A stretch of DNA of 64,000 nucleotides, from positions 1,412,001 through 1,476,000 of the forward strand of contig CP069393.1 in the NCBI GenBank assembly GCA_016887505.1, read 5' to 3'. Positions 7,848-16,469 of the stretch are shown piece after piece (positions within the stretch are counted from its first letter, which is position 1; each line of letters begins with the position of its first letter). The notes under the pieces were generated by a model. The model was not told the DNA's origin, ran no database searches, and saw nothing but the letters and a program-made list of their open reading frames with translations. The translations under genes were made by a program, and so were the position numbers. This DNA is from Clostridia bacterium. Lineage in GTDB: Bacteria; Bacillota; TC1; UBA5767.

Positions 7848-9827
7848 CTATTTTGCGAAATCTATTACCAACCTAGCCGTGGTATCATTGTTCGCTCCAA
7901 GTGCAAAAACCTTATACCCCACGTCAGTTCCAATGTTAAATTCTATGCTAACTGAATCACTAGAAACACTCGGTGACTTCATACCTATTAGCAAGCCTCC
8001 TGAAAAGTCCGGTAAATTAGAGGTAACTTGTTTGACACCATTCAAGGTTACTAAAATTCCTTCACTACTGCGCTTCACCTGGTATGGCCCTACGGTATCC
8101 GTCTTTTCCCCATCCATAGCAATTTCTAGTACTAACCGATTGGTTGTAGCTGAGTAGCGTATCTCTTGAACCTCATCTCCACCACCACTTGCTCCACCAG
8201 AAAAACTTTTGTCCAAAGTAAAGCCATCTAGTAATCCAGAACTAGCCACTGGTTTTTCCTCATCCTGGGCTGGCTCTTCTTGGGCAGGTTCTTCTTGGGT
8301 GGGTTCCTGCGTTTGGCTCGAAGTATCAATCTTGCTATAATCGTCTACCAACCATTCCCCATCAACTTTTTCCAATTCATATAACCAACGGTAAGTTACA
8401 ATACTAACTTCCCCACTTCTGTTCTTTTTGAACTTCTCATATGCCTCAACGCTGGCTTTATTCCCATCAACTTCCACATTGCTTAATTCCAATTCGAGAA
8501 GTTCTTCCTTTAATCCAGAAACATTGGCATTGGCCAAGCGGCTGTATGCTACACTGCCAGGATTCAAGTAGTTGAATACCCCACTTGCTGTGGTGTTAAC
8601 ATACTCAATCCAGGCCTCGTCAAAGTCACGAATAGTCTGTACTACTGCTTGTTTTTCGGCAGTGATGTCAGCCGTTCCCTCAGAATCAGTCGCATCCTCC
8701 GGATTCTGTGGTTCTGAGGATTCTGATGGTACCACGCTTGCTCCATCAATTTTCTGAGCAAAATACCCAAAATCAAACTTCCACTCATCTCCAAAAAGGC
8801 GGAATTGATTTTCTTCAAAATACTCTTTCGACTCAGCCGTACCTTCTAAAATCAGTTTCACCGCTCCAATGTTTCCCGTAATCGCGGATGATTCTACCGA
8901 CTCCACTTGCATATCACTATACTGAGTATAATAACTAAAAACAGAAAGATCTTCTTCCAAGGATGTTTCATCACCTTCATAATTGCCAAAATAAATTTGA
9001 TCATAATCAGCAAGTTCGGTCGGATCTACATCATGAACTTCTTCAAAAAAGAGGATAGCACTTGATTCTAGTGCTTCAGTCTGTTCATCGACAGCTACAA
9101 TTTCCGGTTCTGCTCCTCCGGAAAAAAGCTTCACACCAAGGAATACTAGGGCCGTCAATGCAATTACCGATAAACATATAATGAGGATCCTCTTTAAAAA
9201 GCCTTTTTCTTCATCGTAAATCAAATACTCATCCTCAGACTCATCCTCTTCATAATAGTCATCATTTTGCTTCCACCGCTTGATTGGTTCTTGGTTGCTA
9301 ATGGTCTCGTCTACACCATACTCCTCTTCTTCCTCATCTTCTTCCTCAAACTCATCTTCTTCATCCTCAAACTCATCCTCTTCATCATCTCCGTACACAT
9401 CATTTTTTCCAAATGCACCGGCAAACAAAGATAACAAGCCTTTTTTCTTTGGTTTTTCTTCTAATATATCCTCTTCATATCCATCCATCAGTGAATCTTC
9501 TTCCAAGTCATCTTCCTCAAAATCTTCCTGGTAGTCTTCACGTTCATCAGGTTCTTCATCTTGTACACGATTAAACCGTTGCCGCAAGTCCTCCAGCGTG
9601 CCACGCGCTTCTTTTTCAGCGCCCACAGATTCCACACTGATATTTTCTTCAACATATTCATCATCACTCTTCATCCAGTGAAGAAGCTTTTTGGGGATAA
9701 AGTTGCTCTCAGTCTTTGGCTGCTTTTCTTCTAAATCATTCGGTTCATCCATTTCGTATCCACAATTCGGACAGTAATCTGCGTCATCCCGAACGACACC
9801 TCCGCAGTTTTCACAAAATCTTGGCAT
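7848..9827 (-). CDS. Zinc-ribbon membrane protein with C-terminal AMIN-like domain
   Basis: A 659-residue protein. Residues 5-22 form a double CxxC zinc ribbon (CENCGG...CPNCGY). A very acidic segment of about 160 residues (runs such as EDEFEDEEDEFEEEDEEEEE) precedes one transmembrane helix near 215-237 (ILIICLSVIALTALVFLG). The extracytoplasmic part has two alpha/beta segments resembling NTF2/DUF4878-like repeats, a Gln/Glu/Pro-rich linker (QEEPAQEEPAQ) and a final 120 residues reading like an AMIN-type beta-sandwich (IRYSATTNRLVLEIAMDG...RLVIDF), a fold used for cell-wall targeting. I infer a membrane protein linking a cytosolic zinc ribbon to the envelope; no enzymatic motif is seen. AGGAGG precedes ATG 9827. 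Confidence 0.7.
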   Translation of the reverse strand: MPRFCENCGGVVRDDADYCPNCGYEMDEPNDLEEKQPKTESNFIPKKLLHWMKSDDEYVEENISVESVGAEKEARGTLEDLRQRFNRVQDEEPDEREDYQEDFEEDDLEEDSLMDGYEEDILEEKPKKKGLLSLFAGAFGKNDVYGDDEEDEFEDEEDEFEEEDEEEEEYGVDETISNQEPIKRWKQNDDYYEEDESEDEYLIYDEEKGFLKRILIICLSVIALTALVFLGVKLFSGGAEPEIVAVDEQTEALESSAILFFEEVHDVDPTELADYDQIYFGNYEGDETSLEEDLSVFSYYTQYSDMQVESVESSAITGNIGAVKLILEGTAESKEYFEENQFRLFGDEWKFDFGYFAQKIDGASVVPSESSEPQNPEDATDSEGTADITAEKQAVVQTIRDFDEAWIEYVNTTASGVFNYLNPGSVAYSRLANANVSGLKEELLELELSNVEVDGNKASVEAYEKFKKNRSGEVSIVTYRWLYELEKVDGEWLVDDYSKIDTSSQTQEPTQEEPAQEEPAQDEEKPVASSGLLDGFTLDKSFSGGASGGGDEVQEIRYSATTNRLVLEIAMDGEKTDTVGPYQVKRSSEGILVTLNGVKQVTSNLPDFSGGLLIGMKSPSVSSDSVSIEFNIGTDVGYKVFALGANNDTTARLVIDFAK

Positions 9828-9865
9828 TTCTTCGTCCCTCCTAGTAACTATTTTGCAATAGCAAA

Positions 9866-9894
9866 TTTACAAAAGCTAAATCGAGTGGTATAAT
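9866..9894 (+). promoter_or_regulatory. Promoter for the ATPase operon
   Basis: TTTACA (9866-9871), 17-bp spacer ending in TG-n, and TATAAT (9889-9894): an extended -10 promoter pointing right. A second, weaker candidate TTGATT-16-TATAAT lies at 9905-9932. Confidence 0.65.
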
Positions 9895-9991
9895 TTGTAT
9901 AAAGTTGATTATATCTATTGTCATTATATAATCTTTCCTTATATTATTCTATATTATACTCAAGAAAATTTAAAGAATATTGGTGATGACC

Positions 9992-11359
9992 ATGTTTTAT
10001 GGAAGAGAACGGGAAATAAGGTATTTAGAGCAAAACTTCAACAAAGAGGGTGCCTCTTTGCTGGCTCTTTATGGCAAACGCCGTACCGGTAAAACGGAAC
10101 TCCTAAAACAATTCTGCAAAGGTAAAAGCCATACTTTCTATGTATGCCGTGAAACCACAGACGGCGAACAAATTCGTCTATTCTCACGGAAGGTTTTAGA
10201 AGAATCCCCTCTGAAAAACTACATTCATGAATTTCAAGACTGGGAAACAGCCTTCTCTTTTCTATTAGACAATAACTTTGGGAAAAAAGTAGTTGTCATT
10301 GATGAATTCCCTTACATGGTACAAAATAATCCTGAAATCCCGTCCATCCTGCAGAACGTTTGGGATGCAAAAAGTGCAGCAAGTAATGTAATGATTGTAC
10401 TTACTGGTTCAGCGATGACATATATGGAACAAGAAATTTTGGCAGGAGATAAACCGTTGTTCGGAAGAACCGATGGCAGCTATGTCCTAGATGAACTTAG
10501 CTACACCGCCTCTCTATCACTACTAGGCCAAAATAATCTATGGGCAAAAGAAGCGTATGGAATACTTGGTGGCGTACCACGTTACCTTCAATACTTTTCT
10601 TCTACTAAAAATACAGAGGATAACATTAAAGATAGCCTGCTCAGTAAGGGAAGTGCCTTGTACAACGAAGTAGACTACCTGATGAAGCAAGATCTTAGAG
10701 AACCATCTACCTACTATACCATACTGGAAGCTTTAGCGAACGGTTTCACCAGGATTGGTGAGATAAGCAAACAGACGGGTTTAGATCGCACAAAAATCAA
10801 TGTTTATCTTAAGAACCTGCAGAACTATAAGGTCGTAACAAAACAACAACCGTTATCCCTAGAGCCACAGACAAAGGCACATAACAGCAGGTATCTTATC
10901 AATAATAATTATTTTCGCTTCTATTTCCGATTTATGTATCCAAATTATTCTTGGTTAGAAGAAGGAGAACAAGATCGGATTTATGACAATAAAATCAAAC
11001 CCAACTTGCCCCATTTCCTCAAAGGCAGTCTGATTCCGGCAGCCAAGGAAACACTACTAGCATTGCAAAAAAGCCGGAGCCTACAACTAGACATCGATCG
11101 CATCGGGCCATATTGGGATAAAAACACCTCGTTTGACTTACTTGCTTACGGTACAGCGCACAACATTTTAGCCGTAGAATTGGTAACAGATCCTTCTGGA
11201 GCAAACTTGAACGACTTACAAAACCTACGTGACCGCGTCGCCTTGCTGAAATCTGACGGCGTGGATAAACTTTATTGTTTGTTTTCTCTTTATGGGTTTG
11301 ATGCCACATTAAAGCAGATGAGCGAACTGGATCAATCGATTCTATTACTAACTATTTAA
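9992..11359 (+). CDS. ATP-binding protein of the archaeal-ATPase/DUF234 family
   Basis: A STAND/AAA-like P-loop ATPase of 455 residues. Seen: the family opening MFYGRERE, Walker A GKRRTGKT (about residue 26), Walker B VVVIDEFPYM, a sensor segment LTGSAMTYMEQE, a winged-helix region (GEISKQTGLDRTKINVYLKNLQ) and a DUF234-type C-terminal domain with a nuclease-like strand pattern (SFDLLAYGTAHNILAVELV). Members are common in archaea and anaerobic bacteria and their role is largely unknown. I choose ATG 9992 because GGTGAT lies just upstream and the family starts at MFxGRE; GTG/ATG codons a few residues upstream are alternatives. Its partner gene follows after 11 bp. Confidence 0.8.
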   Translation: MFYGREREIRYLEQNFNKEGASLLALYGKRRTGKTELLKQFCKGKSHTFYVCRETTDGEQIRLFSRKVLEESPLKNYIHEFQDWETAFSFLLDNNFGKKVVVIDEFPYMVQNNPEIPSILQNVWDAKSAASNVMIVLTGSAMTYMEQEILAGDKPLFGRTDGSYVLDELSYTASLSLLGQNNLWAKEAYGILGGVPRYLQYFSSTKNTEDNIKDSLLSKGSALYNEVDYLMKQDLREPSTYYTILEALANGFTRIGEISKQTGLDRTKINVYLKNLQNYKVVTKQQPLSLEPQTKAHNSRYLINNNYFRFYFRFMYPNYSWLEEGEQDRIYDNKIKPNLPHFLKGSLIPAAKETLLALQKSRSLQLDIDRIGPYWDKNTSFDLLAYGTAHNILAVELVTDPSGANLNDLQNLRDRVALLKSDGVDKLYCLFSLYGFDATLKQMSELDQSILLLTI

Positions 11360-11370
11360 AAGGAGGTCTC

Positions 11371-12105
11371 ATGGCAGTTTTTTCGTTTCCATCAAAAAAG
11401 CAAAGTAAATTAGTTGAACTGCTCAACACCAGAGAAGGTTTCGAGTACCTAAAAGCCATGACGGCTGAAAACATGCTCGTAGAAGCTGATCGTCTTTTAC
11501 AAGCAGGTAAAAGAGACAAGGCTCTAACACTTATCCGTAAGGCAAAAGAAAAGATGTTGCTTAACAACGATACCGAGATAGACTTGCTCTTGAAAGTACC
11601 CAAGCTCTTACAACGAGCTGAGCGTAAAAATGAAGCCTGGATGTTTCTTTTAAAAATTAAAGAGTACTTCTACCAGCGTTGTGATGGCAATAATATTCCC
11701 TCTTACATGGTAATGACTACAGAAAGTGCCATCAGCAATGGAATGAGTGAATTCTTGCGCATTGAGAAAAAGTTGGGATATAGCTTTTACATGAACATTA
11801 AAAGCTACCTGGAAGATACTACCGCTACCTTCTATTTGATGAATGCCTATATGCAAAAAGAAATCTGCGAAAAAAATCCACAGATTAAACAAGCATATAT
11901 TCAAGCTAGAAAGCAATCGGAAGCCTACATGAACATCAAGATTTCCGACAGTTATATTAAGAATATTGTATTTGCACATCTAGTGCGAATTAAGAAAAGA
12001 GATCAGTTGCCTGAAGTTTTGGCCTTGGTAAAAGAAACAATTAGTCACATACCAAAAATTGATTATATTAAATTAGAAGAAGATTTACTAGAAATTATGC
12101 AATAG
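11371..12105 (+). CDS. Hypothetical helical-repeat (TPR-like) protein
   Basis: A 244-residue soluble protein with an excellent AAGGAGG eight bases before ATG 11371, 11 bp after the ATPase gene, so co-transcribed with it. It is almost entirely alpha-helical by pattern, with TPR-like helix pairs (MLVEADRLLQAGKRDKALTLIRKAKEK; QRAERKNEAWMFLLKIKEYF). No catalytic motif, signal peptide or transmembrane helix is seen, and I do not recognise a family. From context it may be an adaptor for the preceding ATPase. Confidence 0.65.
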   Translation: MAVFSFPSKKQSKLVELLNTREGFEYLKAMTAENMLVEADRLLQAGKRDKALTLIRKAKEKMLLNNDTEIDLLLKVPKLLQRAERKNEAWMFLLKIKEYFYQRCDGNNIPSYMVMTTESAISNGMSEFLRIEKKLGYSFYMNIKSYLEDTTATFYLMNAYMQKEICEKNPQIKQAYIQARKQSEAYMNIKISDSYIKNIVFAHLVRIKKRDQLPEVLALVKETISHIPKIDYIKLEEDLLEIMQ

Positions 12106-12141
12106 GCCTTGCCTGTTGCTTCAAATTCAATCACTCACCTA

Positions 12142-12173
12142 AATAAAGGGGCCGGATATCCGGCCCCTTTATT
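12142..12173. terminator. Bidirectional terminator (32-bp perfect palindrome)
   Basis: AATAAAGGGGCCGGAT and its exact complement meet at 12157/12158. The GC-rich core is flanked by A/T on both sides and lies between the convergent ends of the 244-aa gene (+) and the XRE regulator (-), so it can stop transcription from both sides. Confidence 0.9.
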
Positions 12174-12174
12174 A

Positions 12175-12390
12175 TTACCTGTCAAATTTTCCTTCATCGT
12201 ACCAAAACAATTCATCTAGTGTTTTATCTAGAGCATAACAAATTCTAAGACATAATTTTAAGCTAGGATTGTACTTTCCAGCCTCAATTAAACCAATTGT
12301 CTGTCTTGTAACACTCGCCTTATCAGCCAAAGCAACTTGAGAATATCCCTTTTGCTTTCTTGCAGTTCTAACGCGATCATTTGGTGCCAT
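12175..12390 (-). CDS. Small XRE-family transcriptional regulator
   Basis: A 71-residue protein that is essentially one Cro/C1-type helix-turn-helix (RVRTARKQKGYSQ / ALADKASVTRQTIGLIEAGKYNPSLKL). The C-terminal ALDKTLDELFWYDE is typical of small stand-alone regulators encoded beside membrane proteins. No ligand domain. GGGGG lies upstream of ATG 12390. It has its own promoter and a shared terminator; its targets cannot be read from the context. Confidence 0.9.
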   Translation of the reverse strand: MAPNDRVRTARKQKGYSQVALADKASVTRQTIGLIEAGKYNPSLKLCLRICYALDKTLDELFWYDEGKFDR

Positions 12391-12429
12391 AATTATTCCC
12401 CCTTTTTATTTATTCTCCCTGTGCACCTT

Positions 12430-12458
12430 ATTATATACATTGCTCACCAAAGACACAA
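12430..12458 (-). promoter_or_regulatory. Promoter of the XRE regulator
   Basis: Minus strand TTGTGT (12453-12458), 17 bp, TATAAT (12430-12435), 40 bp before the regulator's start. Confidence 0.6.
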
Positions 12459-12595
12459 CATTTTTTGCAAAGGAACAAAAATATTTCTAAATATTTATCA
12501 ATAATCTCTCGATTTTTTGTAATATTCGACCTTTTTAAATAGCATAATCGCCACAGCATCAGAGAAAGTTCTTGAGATTTCTTTCACTTAAAGGG

Positions 12596-12624
12596 TTTCC
12601 ACCTCTGTATATAGGTGTTATAAT
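12596..12624 (+). promoter_or_regulatory. Extended -10 promoter of the P-loop-like gene
   Basis: TTTCCA (12596-12601), 17-bp spacer with TG one base before the -10, TATAAT (12619-12624). The RBS GGAGG and ATG 12656 follow. Confidence 0.7.
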
Positions 12625-12655
12625 TAATTTGAAATTTCCGATATGGAGGTACGCT

Positions 12656-13162
12656 ATGCGTAGTAAAAAACTTGAAGGCCTTGTAGAACAAGGCTTTATC
12701 ACTGAGTCACAAGCTCAATACTTAGAAGAGGCAATCGCCCGCAAAGAAACCATTATCATCTCCGGCCATAGAGGTCACGGTCTGACACAGCTCTTCGGTA
12801 GCCTGTTGATGTCCATCGACAAAGAAACCACCAGCTTTAAGCAGGTTCGTAAACCTGAGTCAGATTTCGATACTGATGCTGATTATTTCATCATCGGTGA
12901 CCTGAAGGATGTCGATTGGGAAGCAATGCTGACCAAAGTCGTTCTGAAAGATGGAGCTAACATGATGGTCATGAAAGCACCTGAGTATACTTATTCCATA
13001 ATGAAAATCCTGCGTGATGCCGCCAAACAAGGCGATATTACTGGTAAGGTTTTCCAAACTGTGGAATGCAAAAAAATTGGTGAAGAGAAAAAAGTTGCCA
13101 AAATTACCAAAACCATTGTTAATGAAAATGGTAAAGCAGTACGTAAAAACTTTGAAGGTTAA
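12656..13162 (+). CDS. Degenerate secretion-ATPase-like (VirB11/CpaF-type) protein
   Basis: A 168-residue protein starting at ATG 12656 behind TATGGAGGT. An upstream in-frame ATG at 12572 lies in and before the promoter and is rejected. Residues 28-42 (ETIIISGHRGHGLTQ) look like a Walker A loop in which the essential Lys is replaced (GHRGHGLT). The following segment (YFIIGDLKDVDWEAMLTKVVLKDGANMMVMKAPEY) resembles the Walker B/arginine-finger region of VirB11/PilT/CpaF ATPases (GExR...EA...TG..g...T.HA), again without catalytic residues. I infer a catalytically dead, minimal relative; the fold is not proven. It is monocistronic, with its own promoter and terminator. Confidence 0.55.
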   Translation: MRSKKLEGLVEQGFITESQAQYLEEAIARKETIIISGHRGHGLTQLFGSLLMSIDKETTSFKQVRKPESDFDTDADYFIIGDLKDVDWEAMLTKVVLKDGANMMVMKAPEYTYSIMKILRDAAKQGDITGKVFQTVECKKIGEEKKVAKITKTIVNENGKAVRKNFEG

Positions 13163-13205
13163 TAATAAAGAAGCACGCTCCCAAGGGAGCGTGCTTCTTT
13201 ATTAT
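13162..13205 (+). terminator. Intrinsic terminator (21-bp stem)
   Basis: AATAAAGAAGCACGCTCCC pairs with GGGAGCGTGCTTCTTTATT around an AA centre at 13183-13184, directly after the stop at 13162. It ends in a T-rich arm in both directions and can also serve guaD on the other strand. Confidence 0.9.
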
Positions 13206-13222
13206 CTTCCCTCTTATTCAAT

Positions 13223-14497
13223 CTAAACATCGAAAGGCTTCTCGATTTTCTTTCCTGATACATAGCGAGCCCGTATATTTTCTTCCTTACCCACATATAG
13301 AAATTTTTCCACTCTCTCTTGAACACTCAATTCATTGATCAAGTAATCGCTATCGTCGATAACCAAGAAATCAGCCTCATAGCCTGGTTCTAAACTCCCG
13401 TGTTTGCCAAAAAATGCGCCCCCTGCTTTGGTGCCCAGATAGAAGGCCTCTTGTGTAGATAAGTAATCTCCCGGTGTAGCATTATGTACTGCAAGCATTT
13501 TAGACAATTGCATGCTTAGCACCATAACCTTCGCTATATTAATTTCATTGCCTCCACTAATATCCGAACCCAGAGCTACTTTAACACCCAAATCAAGATA
13601 TCTTTTTACTGGCATGATTCCACTAATCAAATTGGCATTAGAAAACGGACAATGTATCGCCATGACATCGGAATTAAGCAACAGTTCTAATTCTTCATCA
13701 TTGCAATAAATGCAATGCCCCATTAAGGTAGGTTGTGAACCAAATAACTTAAACCTCTCATAGACATGCGCGTAGCTATTGCTATCTGGATGCAAAGAGC
13801 ATACCCATTGGATTTCAGCCTGATTCTCATCCAAATGGCTTTGAACTGGTATATTGTATTCTTCAGCCAATTCACCCAAGCCTTTCATCAGTTTAGCTGT
13901 ACAGGTTGGAACAAACCGAGGAGTAATGATGGGCTTTACTCGCTCAGATTTCTTGTAATTATTTTCAATAAAATGTTTCGTTTCTCGAATTGACTCATCC
14001 GTAGTCTCCACATAGAAATCTGGAGAATTGCGGTCCATATTCACCTTTCCCACAAAGGAATACAAGCCTGAATCAATCAGTAGCTCAAACAATCTAGTAC
14101 TGGCTTTTTCATGAATGCTCCCAAAGATACAACTATACAGGGAGCCTACCGACCATAACTTGTTAATCAGCTTCTTATAGACTTTCTCGGCATAATCTAC
14201 TTCAACATATTTAGCCTCTTCAGGAAACGTGTATCTTTTTAACCACTCCAACAGTTCCATATCTGTTCCTAGACCCACGTTGGGAAATTGGGGTGCATGA
14301 AGGTGCATATCTGCAAATCCAGGTATGATTAGCTTTCTTTCAAATTCCAGAAAACAATCTGATTCACGCATTTCTGGTTTTTCAGTAGAAAAACCCACAA
14401 TTGTCCCATCTTCGACAATCATGTAGCTGCCTTTTAGAGTGCTCATCTCGGTAATCTTCTTGCTATATGCAAAATCCCCATGAACTATTGTTCTCAT
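13223..14497 (-). CDS. guaD: Guanine deaminase
   Basis: Amidohydrolase-superfamily enzyme that deaminates guanine to xanthine in purine salvage or catabolism. The 424 residues show the metal-binding FADMHLHAPQFPNVG, the guanine deaminase signature LLEWLKRYTFPEEAKY, the QSHLDENQAEIQWV metal/catalytic segment and GSDISGGNEIN with the metal-binding Asp. GGAGG sits six bases before ATG 14497. It stands alone on this strand. Other amidohydrolases are possible but the WLKRYTFPEE signature is specific. Confidence 0.9.
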   Translation of the reverse strand: MRTIVHGDFAYSKKITEMSTLKGSYMIVEDGTIVGFSTEKPEMRESDCFLEFERKLIIPGFADMHLHAPQFPNVGLGTDMELLEWLKRYTFPEEAKYVEVDYAEKVYKKLINKLWSVGSLYSCIFGSIHEKASTRLFELLIDSGLYSFVGKVNMDRNSPDFYVETTDESIRETKHFIENNYKKSERVKPIITPRFVPTCTAKLMKGLGELAEEYNIPVQSHLDENQAEIQWVCSLHPDSNSYAHVYERFKLFGSQPTLMGHCIYCNDEELELLLNSDVMAIHCPFSNANLISGIMPVKRYLDLGVKVALGSDISGGNEINIAKVMVLSMQLSKMLAVHNATPGDYLSTQEAFYLGTKAGGAFFGKHGSLEPGYEADFLVIDDSDYLINELSVQERVEKFLYVGKEENIRARYVSGKKIEKPFDV

Positions 14498-14674
14498 TTA
14501 AGTCCTCCATCCTTTCCACTTATGCCTATTCTAGAGTAATACCTAAAATCCTTCTTGAATATGTAAATTTGTTTATATGTCTAACATCTACGTACTCGTT
14601 TTTCAACATGATGCGAATGCAGGGTGGATCCAACACCTATTTTCCTAACACTATTATGGAGGCTTTCGCTCTAT

Positions 14675-14728
14675 TTTAACAAAAAGAAAGGCACAACGCC
14701 CATTGTGTTGTACCCTCTCTTTGTTAAA
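14675..14728 (-). terminator. Terminator of the phosphoglucomutase gene
   Basis: On the minus strand, TTTAACAAA...GGTACAAC pairs with GTTGTGCC...TTTGTTAAA (outer 9 bp, inner 8 bp with one G-U), with a T-rich 3' arm. It lies 58 bp downstream of the pgm stop. The rest of the 288-bp gap up to guaD holds nothing else I can support. Confidence 0.7.
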
Positions 14729-14785
14729 GATTATCCATATATGAATTCTCATTCAATTCATTTTTTCTGCTGCCAAACATTTTGC

Positions 14786-16447
14786 TTAACTGTTCCAGTT
14801 TTCCAAAAATGAGTTAATTCTGTGCTCGATGCCATCCTGAATAGTCTGCAGATTCTTTTGAGCTTGTCCCCGGTCTTGATTCCAAGAGCTAATGTATGCT
14901 TTCAGTTTAGGTTCCGTTCCACTCGGTCTTACTGCAAACCAGCTGCCGTTCTTCAGTTTATATTGTAAAACATTAGATTTGTCATAGCCCTCTAGATCCT
15001 CCATGAAATCGATGGTACGAATGACCTCTAATTCATCCTGATAGGTTAAGGGATTGGTTCGTACATCTTGCATCAAGGCTTCCATCTGTGCCTTACCTTC
15101 CTGCCCTTCAAGATAGATATTCATAGTGTCTTCCATATAGTAGCCATACTCCAGATATAGTTCTTCTAGGCGTTCTAATAAATTTTGGCCACGATTCATA
15201 TAATAGCCAGCCATTTCTGCCACGAGTACAGAAGTCCCAATACCATCCTTATCCCGAAGATAAGAACCCGGCAGATAACCTATGCTTTCTTCAAACGCAA
15301 ACAATACTTGCACGTTTTTATCCACCAATTGCTGCACCTTATCACCGATAAACTTAAAGCCAGTCAAAGTGTTTTCTACGCCCAATCCATGTTTCTTAGC
15401 GATGTCGGACGGAAAGTCACTCGTTACTACACTTTTCACGATTGAAGCTGGTTTATCTACCTTGCGGTGAGCAATAAGATAGTCTACCATCAACGCACCC
15501 ATTTGGTTGCCGGTGAGTACCCTATACCCGCTATTTGTGCGCACGACAACACCCAATCGATCCGCATCCGGGTCTGTTGCTAAAAGGAGATCTGCCCCGG
15601 TCCTTTCCCCTTGCGCTAAAAGGAGTTTTAAGGCTTCCGGTTCCTCCGGATTTGGTTTTTTGGTAGTCGGAAAATCTCCATCTGGAACAAACTGTTCCGC
15701 AACTACTTCCACCTGATAGCCAAGATCTGTCAAAATATTTCGTGTAAACTCGCCACCAACACCATGTAATGGAGTATACAAGATTTTAAGATTGTGATTG
15801 ACTGGTCCCTGGTGTAAATTCTTCACCGTTTGAATAAAGGCATCATCCAAAGTAGCATCCGCTACTGAAACCAAGCGGTCCTCTGCATCATACTGTATTT
15901 GTTCATAATCCTTAATATTGTCAATTTCATCGAACACAGCATCCGCCTCACTAGGAGAAAGCTGACAGCCAAGTCCATTATAGGCCTTATACCCATTATA
16001 CTCAGGTGGATTGTGACTTGCTGTGAGCATCAGCCCACCCATCGCTTTACTTTCCATGATGACATAGGACAATTGAGGTGTAGAACGGTAGTCTGCAAAC
16101 AATTTGGCCGGAATCCCATTGCCACTGAATACACGGGCTGCTTCCCATGCAAACTCTCTCGAAAAATGGCGGCAATCGAAGGCCAAATATACACCGTTTT
16201 CAATCCGGTCTGCATACGCTTTCTTGAGAAATGACGCGTATCCCTGCGTGACCTTTCTAACAACGTGTACATTCATCCGATTGGTACCCAATCCCCGGAT
16301 ACCTCTTAAACCTGCCGTTCCGAACTCAAGGTCTCGGTAAAAACGTTCCTCTATCTCTTCTTCGCTTAAACTTCTCAGTTCATCTTTTTCTTGTTCACTT
16401 AAGAATGCCCCTTTAAGCCAATCTTGGAACTTCTTATGATAATCCAT
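14786..16447 (-). CDS. Phosphoglucomutase/phosphomannomutase (alpha-D-phosphohexomutase)
   Basis: Interconverts glucose (or mannose) 1- and 6-phosphates. The 553 residues show the family's four domains: FGTAGLRGIRG (N-terminal), the phosphoserine loop MLTASHNPPEYNGYK (Ser is the phosphoryl carrier), the metal loop DPDADRLG, the sugar-binding FAFEESIGY and the phosphate-binding RPSGTEPKLK. AGGAGG precedes ATG 16447, so I prefer this start to one 11 codons upstream. It is 22 bp after the UDP-sugar dehydratase gene, which suggests a joint role in making sugar nucleotides for surface polysaccharide. Confidence 0.93.
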   Translation of the reverse strand: MDYHKKFQDWLKGAFLSEQEKDELRSLSEEEIEERFYRDLEFGTAGLRGIRGLGTNRMNVHVVRKVTQGYASFLKKAYADRIENGVYLAFDCRHFSREFAWEAARVFSGNGIPAKLFADYRSTPQLSYVIMESKAMGGLMLTASHNPPEYNGYKAYNGLGCQLSPSEADAVFDEIDNIKDYEQIQYDAEDRLVSVADATLDDAFIQTVKNLHQGPVNHNLKILYTPLHGVGGEFTRNILTDLGYQVEVVAEQFVPDGDFPTTKKPNPEEPEALKLLLAQGERTGADLLLATDPDADRLGVVVRTNSGYRVLTGNQMGALMVDYLIAHRKVDKPASIVKSVVTSDFPSDIAKKHGLGVENTLTGFKFIGDKVQQLVDKNVQVLFAFEESIGYLPGSYLRDKDGIGTSVLVAEMAGYYMNRGQNLLERLEELYLEYGYYMEDTMNIYLEGQEGKAQMEALMQDVRTNPLTYQDELEVIRTIDFMEDLEGYDKSNVLQYKLKNGSWFAVRPSGTEPKLKAYISSWNQDRGQAQKNLQTIQDGIEHRINSFLENWNS

Positions 16448-16469
16448 GGTTATTCCTCCTGTGGTTAAA

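Noticed and set aside
9280..9534. Plus-strand open frame rich in serine opposite the acidic tract of the zinc-ribbon protein
   Set aside because: It is the antisense of GAA/GAT-rich codons; it has no RBS and no homology-like pattern.
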